40,862 nt of DNA from Candidatus Zipacnadia bacterium (GTDB lineage: Bacteria; Armatimonadota; Zipacnadia; Zipacnadales; Zipacnadaceae), in NCBI GenBank assembly GCA_029820565.1, contig JALGUR010000016.1, positions 1 to 40,862 on the forward strand, read 5' to 3'. Position 1 is the stretch's first letter; each line of letters opens with the position of its first letter. A program made the position numbers and the translations under genes. Of the stretch, positions 34,359 to 40,862 are shown in pieces. The notes under the pieces were generated by a model. The model saw only the letters and a program-made list of their open reading frames with translations, had not been told where the DNA came from and searched no databases.

Positions 34359-34575
34359 TTGGTCTCGATTTCAGCGTCCAGCACAGTACTACCCGGGGCC
34401 GGTCCCAGCCGGCGGTGGCCTAACCCCGCCTGGCCCTCACAAGCATAAGCAGAAAGGGAACCTTTAACCAGCCTCAGGCGTCTATTAGTACACCACTACA
34501 AGCTACCCCTATGAATATACCTACGATTTGTGGATAGCCTGCCAACATAGTGAGTCGCAATGACGGGGCAGGACA

Positions 34576-35340
34576 ATGAAGAGTGCAGGACGGTTTGGAT
34601 TGGTAGTATCCACAGGATTAATCCTCCTGGCCGGGCTCAGTCTGCCGGAGGCTAAGGCGGCCGATTGGAGCCCAAGCCCCGCCATCTTCGCGGACCTTTA
34701 CACACCCGATGGTGGGGCTAAGATATATGTAGGGACGCCGGTAGACGCCCGCTGCGCATCCATGGATATGGACTCACTGGACGGAAACCAGTACCCCGAT
34801 ACTATTCCTGAAGACAACATCACCTGGTCAGCATCACGGGGCAGTTTTCCCAATGGTAATACGGGAAGCGATGTGGTGTGGCAAGCACCGGATACGCCTT
34901 CGGATCAAGCGAATGATATTTGGATAAAAGTCACCGTTGACGACCTGCCCGCTGAGAAGGACCCGCCGGGCGGTGGCACTCGGGACGACGACCCGGTAAC
35001 GGATACTATCTATGTGACCGCCTGGGACGCGGAGATTGAAAAGTGCGACAGCGATTGGATACCGACCAAAGACGGGACGGTGGAGATTACCGCCAGGGTC
35101 AAGCCCACCGGGGTGAATGGCTTCATGATATTCAGTCTGTGGGGTGTCTCGTCCAAACTGGGCTATTGCACGAACGCCGGAAACGAGACCGGTAAGGACT
35201 TGCAGTTTGAAAACCCTCAAGATGGCTTCCTAATCGCGGGCCCTTATAACGAAGATGCTTATACGGTTGATGAAGAGCAGCAATTTATGGCAGTCAACTC
35301 GGCGACAGTGATAGTGAAGTCTTACGACTATGGCAGTTGA
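34576..35340 (+). CDS. N-terminal half of an exported protein, ending at an in-frame TGA
   Basis: The 254-residue reading starts at an ATG with GGGCAGGA upstream and a signal peptide (FGLVVSTGLILLAGLSLPEA). Its body is beta-rich, with an Ig-like stretch (ITWSASRGSFPNGN, VWQAPDTPSDQANDIW) and a second one near the end (TVEITARVKPTGVNGFMIF). It stops at a TGA at 35338-35340 in SYDYGS. The reading frame continues without a shift for another 370 codons as an Ig-strand continuation and a metalloprotease-like domain, so this is probably one interrupted gene. Confidence 0.75.
   Translation: MKSAGRFGLVVSTGLILLAGLSLPEAKAADWSPSPAIFADLYTPDGGAKIYVGTPVDARCASMDMDSLDGNQYPDTIPEDNITWSASRGSFPNGNTGSDVVWQAPDTPSDQANDIWIKVTVDDLPAEKDPPGGGTRDDDPVTDTIYVTAWDAEIEKCDSDWIPTKDGTVEITARVKPTGVNGFMIFSLWGVSSKLGYCTNAGNETGKDLQFENPQDGFLIAGPYNEDAYTVDEEQQFMAVNSATVIVKSYDYGS
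35338..35340 (+). other. In-frame TGA interrupting an otherwise continuous exported metalloprotease-like gene
   Basis: The codons on both sides are in the same frame: SYDYGS, TGA, then GQIRAQVREED. The join continues a beta-strand pattern. TGA ends other genes here (22601 and 33561), so it is a real stop in this genome; no selenocysteine hairpin was evident. Confidence 0.7.
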
Positions 35341-35358
35341 GGCCAGATACGGGCGCAG

Positions 35359-36459
35359 GTGCGCGAAGAGGATACAGATGTTACAAAGTACGCTCATGTG
35401 GTGGGCGAAGAAGGCACTTATGTGGACGTGCCGCGGGATGATGACGACAACCATATTGCGGATGCCTGGACGTACAATACGGGCAACGAGGGTGATGACA
35501 ATGACACCAGCCTCGACAACCAACATAACGGGGATGGACTAACACGTTACGAAGAATACCGTGGCGTGGACATAAACGAGGATGGCTCGGTTTCCAGCGA
35601 AGAGCGACTGAATCCATACGAAAAGGATTTCTTTGTCCGGGGGCATAACTTCGGCCAAGAGTTTGAGCCAGACTTCGCCTATGGCGAGGCCTTTGAGGAG
35701 GCCGAGATAAAGGTTCATGAGATAGCCTACAGTGCTGGCGAGAGAAACATTGACGTCTTGGTGGTGCATCTGAACCACACGAGTGGGGGAAACATATACC
35801 GCGTCGGTGAGCCGTTTGGCAATGGTGTTCGCAACTGGTCGTTTGACACCCTGGGGGAAAGCGGCATTGGAACCGCCACTACGTATGCGTATGGGTACCC
35901 GTGCCAGGTATACTACCCAGCGGTAACACACTATTTCTATGACACGCCGCACGATGATCACATGACGTGGACCGCACCTGGCATGTGGACAGGAGCCCCC
36001 AATGGGGTGCTTGATCCGGTTAACCCCGAGCGCGTGGAGGACTGCAACGACAATGGCGAGGTTGATGAGGATCCGGGTTACAATGAGGCGGACGGCAACG
36101 CCACGCCACCTATGGACAACACAGATGAGTTCCTGGACGGTGACCATCCTCTCCCGTCCGACGGAAGCTGGGACTGGCTTGCAGGCGAGCTGAGTCCCAT
36201 GGACATAGACAACGACGGACTCGTTGAACTCCCTATGGACAATGAAGTGCCCGTCCCCGCTGCTGATGAAGCGGACGAGGATCAAGTGGTGCGTCACGTC
36301 GCCACCCACGAAATGGGGCATGCAGTGGGCATTAATGGGCCCTACAACGGCCACTGTGATGACGATACCTGCGTAATGTATCGGTACGCAAACAATTGGA
36401 AGCGAGACGGCCATTTCTGCGAGGATTGCCGGGCTATGATACGCATTCACAACAACTAA
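35359..36459 (+). CDS. C-terminal half: metzincin-like zinc peptidase domain with EF-hand-like loops
   Basis: This part is open from the TGA; a GTG at 35359 is the first possible start but has no ribosome binding site, so it is best read as the continuation of 34576-35340. Residues (numbered from that GTG) include EF-hand-like acidic loops (DINEDGSVSSEE, DCNDNGEVDEDPG). At about 317-321 is the zinc motif HEMGHAVGI, followed by a possible third ligand in NGHCDDD (His332) and a CVMY turn like the Met-turn of metzincins. In standard metzincins the third His is at HExxHxxGxxH; here it is displaced by about five residues. A cysteine-rich tail (HFCEDCRAMI) ends the protein. The peptidase fold is likely; activity is uncertain. 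Confidence 0.7.
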   Translation: MREEDTDVTKYAHVVGEEGTYVDVPRDDDDNHIADAWTYNTGNEGDDNDTSLDNQHNGDGLTRYEEYRGVDINEDGSVSSEERLNPYEKDFFVRGHNFGQEFEPDFAYGEAFEEAEIKVHEIAYSAGERNIDVLVVHLNHTSGGNIYRVGEPFGNGVRNWSFDTLGESGIGTATTYAYGYPCQVYYPAVTHYFYDTPHDDHMTWTAPGMWTGAPNGVLDPVNPERVEDCNDNGEVDEDPGYNEADGNATPPMDNTDEFLDGDHPLPSDGSWDWLAGELSPMDIDNDGLVELPMDNEVPVPAADEADEDQVVRHVATHEMGHAVGINGPYNGHCDDDTCVMYRYANNWKRDGHFCEDCRAMIRIHNN

Positions 36460-36475
36460 GGGAGGAGCAAACAAC

Positions 36476-37483
36476 ATGAACGCAAGATGGCAGATAACCT
36501 TGGTGGGACTGATAGTGCTGGCAGGATTGGTGGTAGCGCAAGTCTCCCAACAAGAGGACAGAACTAGCGGGGCTCCCGACGAATGGCAAGGCGCCCCGGC
36601 TACCCGCGACGGCTTGACTCTGACCGTCAGCGCCCCCGCCTCGCTGCGGTTTCAGCCCGACGAGGATATCCCGCTAACCTTTACCCTGGGCAATGGAGGC
36701 ACGGAAACCGCTCACGTGGCGAGCGTATGCGGGGCCCGCCTCCGGGATGAACGAGGCTACCGCGTGATTCCCGCGGGGCTTGTTGACACCCCGCCGCCCC
36801 CGCCCGCCGACTACAGTGCGCTAGTGGACGGACAGCCGGTCTTCGTCGTGCCTGTGGCAGAGCTGAAACCAGGCGAGGAAATTATCGAAACCGTGGAGGA
36901 CACGGTCGAATACCTTCAGCCCTTGCCCAAGGGGACGTATACCTTGATCCCCGTAGCCTCCGTGAAGACATTTGATAGGGATTCCGTGATAACGCGCGGA
37001 GAAGATGAGCGCTATACGCACCGGACTTGCGCCCAGCCAGAATCGGCCACCTCCCGTTTCGAGTTGGCCACCGATCCTATCACGATAGAGATACTACCGG
37101 CTTGGACGGCCGTTCGCAGGCCGGCAGAGCGTGCTAAGCTTCGGCCCGGGCCAGCGGTCATCGTAGGGAACAGCTACGTCCCCGGTAAGATAAAGAAAGT
37201 CAGCGGGCGACTACTCGTAGGCAGCTACGACCTCGTCCGCCTGCTCGGGCTTCAGAGCATGTGGCATCCGGACAGGCAACAACTAGTGATTGCATCGGAT
37301 ACTCACGCCTTAGTCCTGTCTGCCGGCTCGAATGAGGCGGTCCGCGATGGCCAGCCAGTAAGGATGGCGGTAGCGCCACGCTTCGGGGGTCGCGAGCTGC
37401 TGGTCCCCTTGCGCTTCGTCGCCGAGACCTTCGGGCACAAGGTTATCTGGGAAGCTCTGCCCAGAATCGCGTGGGTGAGGTAG
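36476..37483 (+). CDS. Exported protein with BsuPI-like and copper-amine-oxidase-N-like domains
   Basis: The 335-residue product starts at an ATG with GGGAGGAG about ten bases upstream and has a signal peptide (ITLVGLIVLAGLVVAQ). Residues about 40-200 resemble a BsuPI-type intracellular proteinase-inhibitor Ig fold (FQPDEDIPLTFTLGNGGTET, LPKGTYTLIPVASV). Residues about 225-335 match the copper-amine-oxidase-N/stalk domain of many cell-wall proteins: VPGKIKKVSGRLLVGSYDL, QQLVIASDTHALVLSAGS, and LLVPLRFVAETFGHKVIWE. The gene begins 17 bases after the metalloprotease-like reading, in the same direction. If the Ig-fold domain is an inhibitor of that peptidase, the pair would be an enzyme and its control protein; this is only a suggestion from order. 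Confidence 0.8.
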   Translation: MNARWQITLVGLIVLAGLVVAQVSQQEDRTSGAPDEWQGAPATRDGLTLTVSAPASLRFQPDEDIPLTFTLGNGGTETAHVASVCGARLRDERGYRVIPAGLVDTPPPPPADYSALVDGQPVFVVPVAELKPGEEIIETVEDTVEYLQPLPKGTYTLIPVASVKTFDRDSVITRGEDERYTHRTCAQPESATSRFELATDPITIEILPAWTAVRRPAERAKLRPGPAVIVGNSYVPGKIKKVSGRLLVGSYDLVRLLGLQSMWHPDRQQLVIASDTHALVLSAGSNEAVRDGQPVRMAVAPRFGGRELLVPLRFVAETFGHKVIWEALPRIAWVR

Positions 37484-37558
37484 CGGGCAGGCGGTAGTGA
37501 CTTACCAGTTTAGGGTGGAAGCACGTTACGGCTTTACTACCACCTCAGCACGTACTAC

Positions 37559-38563
37559 CTACCAGCGATTCAGGGCGACCCTCGCTCCGGCGGAGTGAGG
37601 TTGATTGAAGAAGGGGCGATAGCGGTAGGCTTCGGAAATCTCGTCAATCCGCCTCAGGTCGGCCTCGTCAATCTGCACATCCATAGCCTCATATATCTGG
37701 GTGAAGTGTTCGGGCTTGCTACCGCCCATAATGGGCGTGGTTACGTACGGCTTGGAAAGCAGCCAGGCGATGGCCAGTTGGTTTATTTTGACGTCGTAGC
37801 GGCCGGCTATCTGCTCCAGTTCCTCTATAATATTGAAGACCTCGTCCATCAAGAATATCTGGAAATCGGGGTCCCACTTGGCGGCGCGGGAGTCTTCGGG
37901 CAGCGGCTGGCCACGGCGATATTTACCGGTGAGGATCCCACCACACAACGGCCCGTAGAGCATCATAGCGATGTTGAACCGCTGGCAGAAAGGCACGATT
38001 TCGTTCTCCACCGCCCGGTCCAGGATATTGTACTGACACTGCACCGACACGAGCGGCTCCCAGTTGTGCAGCGCACTAACGCCGAGCATATGAGCCATCT
38101 GCCAGGCGTAATGGTTGCTGACGCCAATGTATCGGACTTTGCCCTGCTGGACGAGAGTATCAAGCGTGGCCAGAGTTTCCTCTATGGGCGTGTTGACGTC
38201 AGGGTGGTGAAGCTGGTAGAGGTCAATATAGTCAGTTTGCAGACGACGCAGACTGTCTTCCACGGCATTCATCAGGTGCACCCGCGAGCAGCCCATGCCA
38301 TTGGGGCGGTCGTACATCCGGTTAAAAAACTTTGTAGCAATAATGACTTGCTCGCGCCGGCCCTGTAATACCCGACCCAAGAACTTCTCGCCTTCGCCGT
38401 TGCCGTACATATCAGCGGTATCCAAAAAGTTGATGCCTTGCTCCAGGGCGGTGTCTATTACGCCGAGAGCCTCCTTCTCCGGTAGCCGGACGGCAAAGTC
38501 CATACAGCCCAGGCACAGTCGCGACACTTCCATACCCGCATTGCCGAGTTTTACGTATTTCAT
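37559..38563 (-). CDS. Aldo/keto reductase
   Basis: The 334-residue product carries the complete AKR tetrad: Asp48 and Tyr53 in FLDTADMYGNGEGE, Lys78 in VIIATKFF and His119 in DLYQLHHPD. It also has the NADPH-binding tail region GGSKPEHFTQIYEAM. The start (ATG at 38563) has AAGGAGT about ten bases upstream. Such enzymes reduce aldehydes or ketones of sugars and steroids with NADPH. It follows the DUF4091 gene by 44 bases in the same orientation, so a shared transcript is likely. Its 3' end faces the CuAO-N-like protein gene. Confidence 0.95.
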   Translation of the reverse strand: MKYVKLGNAGMEVSRLCLGCMDFAVRLPEKEALGVIDTALEQGINFLDTADMYGNGEGEKFLGRVLQGRREQVIIATKFFNRMYDRPNGMGCSRVHLMNAVEDSLRRLQTDYIDLYQLHHPDVNTPIEETLATLDTLVQQGKVRYIGVSNHYAWQMAHMLGVSALHNWEPLVSVQCQYNILDRAVENEIVPFCQRFNIAMMLYGPLCGGILTGKYRRGQPLPEDSRAAKWDPDFQIFLMDEVFNIIEELEQIAGRYDVKINQLAIAWLLSKPYVTTPIMGGSKPEHFTQIYEAMDVQIDEADLRRIDEISEAYRYRPFFNQPHSAGARVALNRW

Positions 38564-38607
38564 ATGTCTTCACACTCCTTAGTTGCCAAGGTCTAACAGC
38601 CGACACG

Positions 38608-40862
38608 TTAGGGTTTTGGAAGCAAGGCCCGCACATCTTGAATGTGACGGACGCACTCCTGGCGTATTCGATCGTAATCCTCGGGCTCAATCTCAGGTGC
38701 GGGGTTAAAAAGCACCAGCTCCCCGCTTCGCTGCGCAGGCATTTTTTCATATATATAGACATCCACAGGAATCTGTGCTCGCAGCCGTTGTAAAAAGCGC
38801 CGCGCCGCTCGCACCGCCCGGCTTCTTCCCTGGCCCGAAGTCGTGGCTGCCGCCAATGTTTCCTCCAGGGCCTGCAAGTAACGGTAATCGTTGACGCCCG
38901 AGAGGCGTGCCTCCCAGGCCAATTTGGATTCGGGCAGTCCTTGATCGTTGATGCGCACATACCAGCCGTAGGACCAGACCATATTGCCTTTTACTCCGGT
39001 GCGCCAGGTGAACAGGCCCGCATAAAACCGCTCCAGCAGCGAATTGCGACCGGTATAGCCGCAGTCATACATCCACACTTCCGAGCCGTGCTTGTCCGCC
39101 AGGGCGAACAGTTCCTCCCAGTTGCTCGTCCCCACGCCCACGATCCACACATCATACAGATGGCCTTGCAGGTTGGGATTCGGACCGGCGGTGACTGTTC
39201 GCACGCCGCGGCGCCGAGCGGGCGTGTAATCTTTCATCACCTCAATGACCCGCTTGGCGCGCTCACCGCCACCGGGCTCGTCCAGAACGTAGAACAGCAA
39301 GTCAGGCCAGCCCGTCTCTTTTCCATGGCCGTATATGTCGAGAATTGCCTGGGTGCCGCCGGCCAACTGCCCGAACTCGCCGCCCACCATGTCCTCACGC
39401 CACGTATGCAACAGCAGAGGATGATCGCGGCACAGGCCCGCCCGCTGGACGTTCTGCACCATAGCATCCAGCTCGGGGAAGGCCACGTGAAAGTTGCCCT
39501 CCTTATCCTTGCGCTCGGCCATGCAGTAGGTGCCCACGGTGTTCATCCCGTGCCGCCGCTGGTCCGCCAGATAGATCTCATCAGAGCCGGGCAGAACGTT
39601 GATCGGCCCCCTCTCGCCGCTTAGCGGACTGATATCACGCCAGGTCCCAAAGGCGACATCCGACGTAGACAGCTCTATATCGGGAACCGTAAGCACTACC
39701 GGCAGCCTGGTGGCCTTCTCCTCGCCGCCGATCGGAGTGATAGTAATCTCGCCCGTATATCGCCCAGGCGGCGTGCCCTGGGGCACCTGCACGGTCAGCC
39801 AGAACTGGCCGCCCTCGTTGGCCTCGAGCGCTAACTCATTGCTATGCCGCAGGAACTCCGGTCTTATCAGGTAACGCTGGAAGTCAAGGGCAAGTTTGGT
39901 CTCCTCCGCGGCCCGAACATAGATGAAACGAGCGCCGTAATCGTTGGCCAGGCCATAGCCGTTGTCCGAAACCAGTGCCCCAGGGCTGGCGCGCACCGTA
40001 ATATCCTCACCCAGCGAGCGTACAAAGATGACCGCCGAGCCGGTCTCGCCGGCTGCCAGGCTCAGACGCAGGGGCTGACTTAGTTCCTCCAGACGGGGCA
40101 TATAAGTATGGTAAGTCACAGGGAGGGCCGGCCGGGGCACAACTGCGTATCCCCGGTTGACGACCTCTTCCGGCCACTGGGGCTCGGGGTTGACCGGGTC
40201 AGCAATCTCACCCACCACCACGCTGTCGTCTTCCACCAGGCGAAAGTCGTCATACCACATACGGCGGTGGTCCTCATAGCCGACGAAGTAAATCCACAGC
40301 CGCAGTCTAATGGCCGTCTCTTCTGGCCCAGTGCGGAAAGGTATTTCATAGCGCCGCCAGTGTGGCACCCACCCCCACCCCAGACTTTTGCCCGAGATGA
40401 CCCGTCGTCTGGCCTCAGTACTGCCCGTTGGCCAGGCCTGATTGCGTGGCGCGTCGGCGTCTATAATCTGGAACATCACCGTCTGCGCCCCGGAGGACAT
40501 TCTGAACCAGTAGCTCAGCCGATAGCCCGTGTTCGCTTTTACCGCTATGGGTACTGATATCGTCTGGTCGTGCGGCTTGAGATTGTGGATCACGCAAGTC
40601 GTAGTGCCCAAGTCCAGGCCCTCGGGCACCGGCAACTGCCCAAACCGCGAGTCCTGCGGTAAATACTCATTTTGCAGTCTCTGGTACCATTCCGCTGTCT
40701 GCACATAGGCCCCCCACGGCTCATCCGGCTTGCGTGTGGCGATGGGCCAACCATCAGCGGCCAGGACTTCCTCGCCCTTAAGCAACTCCTCATGCGACGG
40801 CAGGCTGTCAATGTACGCCTGTACCTCTTCCAGGGTTTCGCGTGAGAAGTTGTGAGGCTGGC
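38608..40862 (-). CDS. DUF4091/GH123-like carbohydrate-active protein (5' end beyond window)
   Basis: The frame is open to the window edge (in-frame codons before 40785 read PHNFSRETLEEVQAYIDSLP), so the true start lies outside. The visible 751 residues contain a beta-sandwich/CBM-like part (QTISVPIAVKANTGYRLSYW, about 60-210 from the window edge), a linker Ig-like domain (PGRYTGEITITPIGG), and a C-terminal TIM-barrel of the DUF4091/GH123 kind. The barrel includes LLFYVLDEPGGGERAKRV (with the Asp-Glu pair at the active-site position), KGNMVWSYGWYV, and LAWEARLSGVNDYRYLQAL. GH123 enzymes are N-acetylgalactosaminidases; DUF4091 proteins share the fold but have varied substrates. It is probably an exported or periplasmic glycan-active enzyme, although the signal peptide is outside the window. 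Confidence 0.88.
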   Translation of the reverse strand, partial: QPHNFSRETLEEVQAYIDSLPSHEELLKGEEVLAADGWPIATRKPDEPWGAYVQTAEWYQRLQNEYLPQDSRFGQLPVPEGLDLGTTTCVIHNLKPHDQTISVPIAVKANTGYRLSYWFRMSSGAQTVMFQIIDADAPRNQAWPTGSTEARRRVISGKSLGWGWVPHWRRYEIPFRTGPEETAIRLRLWIYFVGYEDHRRMWYDDFRLVEDDSVVVGEIADPVNPEPQWPEEVVNRGYAVVPRPALPVTYHTYMPRLEELSQPLRLSLAAGETGSAVIFVRSLGEDITVRASPGALVSDNGYGLANDYGARFIYVRAAEETKLALDFQRYLIRPEFLRHSNELALEANEGGQFWLTVQVPQGTPPGRYTGEITITPIGGEEKATRLPVVLTVPDIELSTSDVAFGTWRDISPLSGERGPINVLPGSDEIYLADQRRHGMNTVGTYCMAERKDKEGNFHVAFPELDAMVQNVQRAGLCRDHPLLLHTWREDMVGGEFGQLAGGTQAILDIYGHGKETGWPDLLFYVLDEPGGGERAKRVIEVMKDYTPARRRGVRTVTAGPNPNLQGHLYDVWIVGVGTSNWEELFALADKHGSEVWMYDCGYTGRNSLLERFYAGLFTWRTGVKGNMVWSYGWYVRINDQGLPESKLAWEARLSGVNDYRYLQALEETLAAATTSGQGRSRAVRAARRFLQRLRAQIPVDVYIYEKMPAQRSGELVLFNPAPEIEPEDYDRIRQECVRHIQDVRALLPKP

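Noticed and set aside
34359..34575. Hairpin GCCGG/CCGGC downstream of the creatininase-like gene as a terminator
   Set aside because: The stem is only five bases and lacks a T-run; the 217-base gap otherwise shows nothing I can name.
35338..35340. TGA as selenocysteine or as tryptophan under a variant code
   Set aside because: Other genes in the window end with TGA and no clear SECIS hairpin follows; a nonsense change or read error is simpler.
35539..36477. 312-codon minus-strand open frame opposite the metalloprotease-like gene
   Set aside because: It mirrors the coding frame with its HEMGH motif and has no motif of its own.
37490..37544. Possible bidirectional terminator between convergent genes
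   Set aside because: GGCGGTAGT and ACTACCACC can pair, but the loop is long and no T-tract follows, so the call is too weak.
37595..38368. 257-codon plus-strand open frame opposite the aldo/keto reductase
   Set aside because: It is antisense to a frame with all four AKR catalytic residues.
1..40862. CRISPR array, prophage, transposase or origin signals
   Set aside because: No regularly spaced repeats, integrase or transposase motifs, rep genes or DnaA-box clusters were seen; the short palindromic elements are not CRISPR-like.

Overview
This is a bacterial window with moderately high G+C, and probably from a diderm, because one gene encodes an outer-membrane beta-barrel ending in phenylalanine with an OstA/LptD-like domain. 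The gene mix (DUF4091 proteins, sugar-phosphate isomerase/epimerases, a creatininase-family enzyme, copper-amine-oxidase-N domains, secreted proteins ending in FlgD-type Ig modules) resembles environmental lineages such as Armatimonadota and neighbouring candidate phyla. No marker here fixes the phylum, so that placement is a low-confidence inference.

Region 1 (1-18.9 kb, minus strand): a 5'-complete but truncated uvrB lies downstream of seven consecutive exported-protein genes. In transcription order these are a giant multidomain protein (PD40 propeller, GATase-like domain, CarboxypepD_reg-like repeats, C-terminal cassette), a CsgG/TolB-N-like protein with fibronectin-like domains, a clostripain-type C11 peptidase, a C39-like papain-fold protein, another large surface protein, a second CsgG-like/FN3 protein, and a Big_1/OstA-like/beta-barrel protein. 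Three of them share the same roughly 450-residue C-terminal cassette ending in an 'RNISG...WNGR...PxGrY' Ig module. This looks like a cell-surface or secretion system that I do not recognise.

Region 2 (19-23.5 kb): an ACT-less aspartokinase-like gene with a clear sigma-70 promoter and a DUF2752 membrane protein are followed by a compact accessory cassette. The cassette has a plus-strand winged-helix/PD-(D/E)XK-like protein whose 3' end overlaps that of an oppositely oriented two-gene unit (Ser/Thr kinase and an uncharacterised 433-residue protein).

Region 3 (23.6-29.7 kb, minus strand): small-molecule metabolism, with two xylose-isomerase-like TIM-barrel proteins flanking a tRNA-Leu(UAA), a zinc-type medium-chain dehydrogenase, a DUF2254-like membrane protein, a rho-independent terminator, and an unrecognised membrane-anchored protein.

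Region 4 (29.7-30.5 kb): a five-tRNA operon (Leu-GAG, Val-CAC, Gly-CCC, Gly-GCC, Cys-GCA) read from one strong promoter. It contains a modular palindromic repeat that recurs at 31.7 kb.

Region 5 (30.6-37.5 kb, plus strand): an apparent operon of iron-type alcohol dehydrogenase, cupin, sn-glycerol-1-phosphate dehydrogenase and creatininase-family amidohydrolase. It is followed by a secreted metzincin-like protein whose frame is interrupted by one in-frame TGA, and a secreted protein with a copper-amine-oxidase-N-like domain.

Region 6 (37.5 kb-end, minus strand): an aldo/keto reductase downstream of a DUF4091/GH123-like protein that runs off the window edge. No gene-free stretch exceeds 300 bases.
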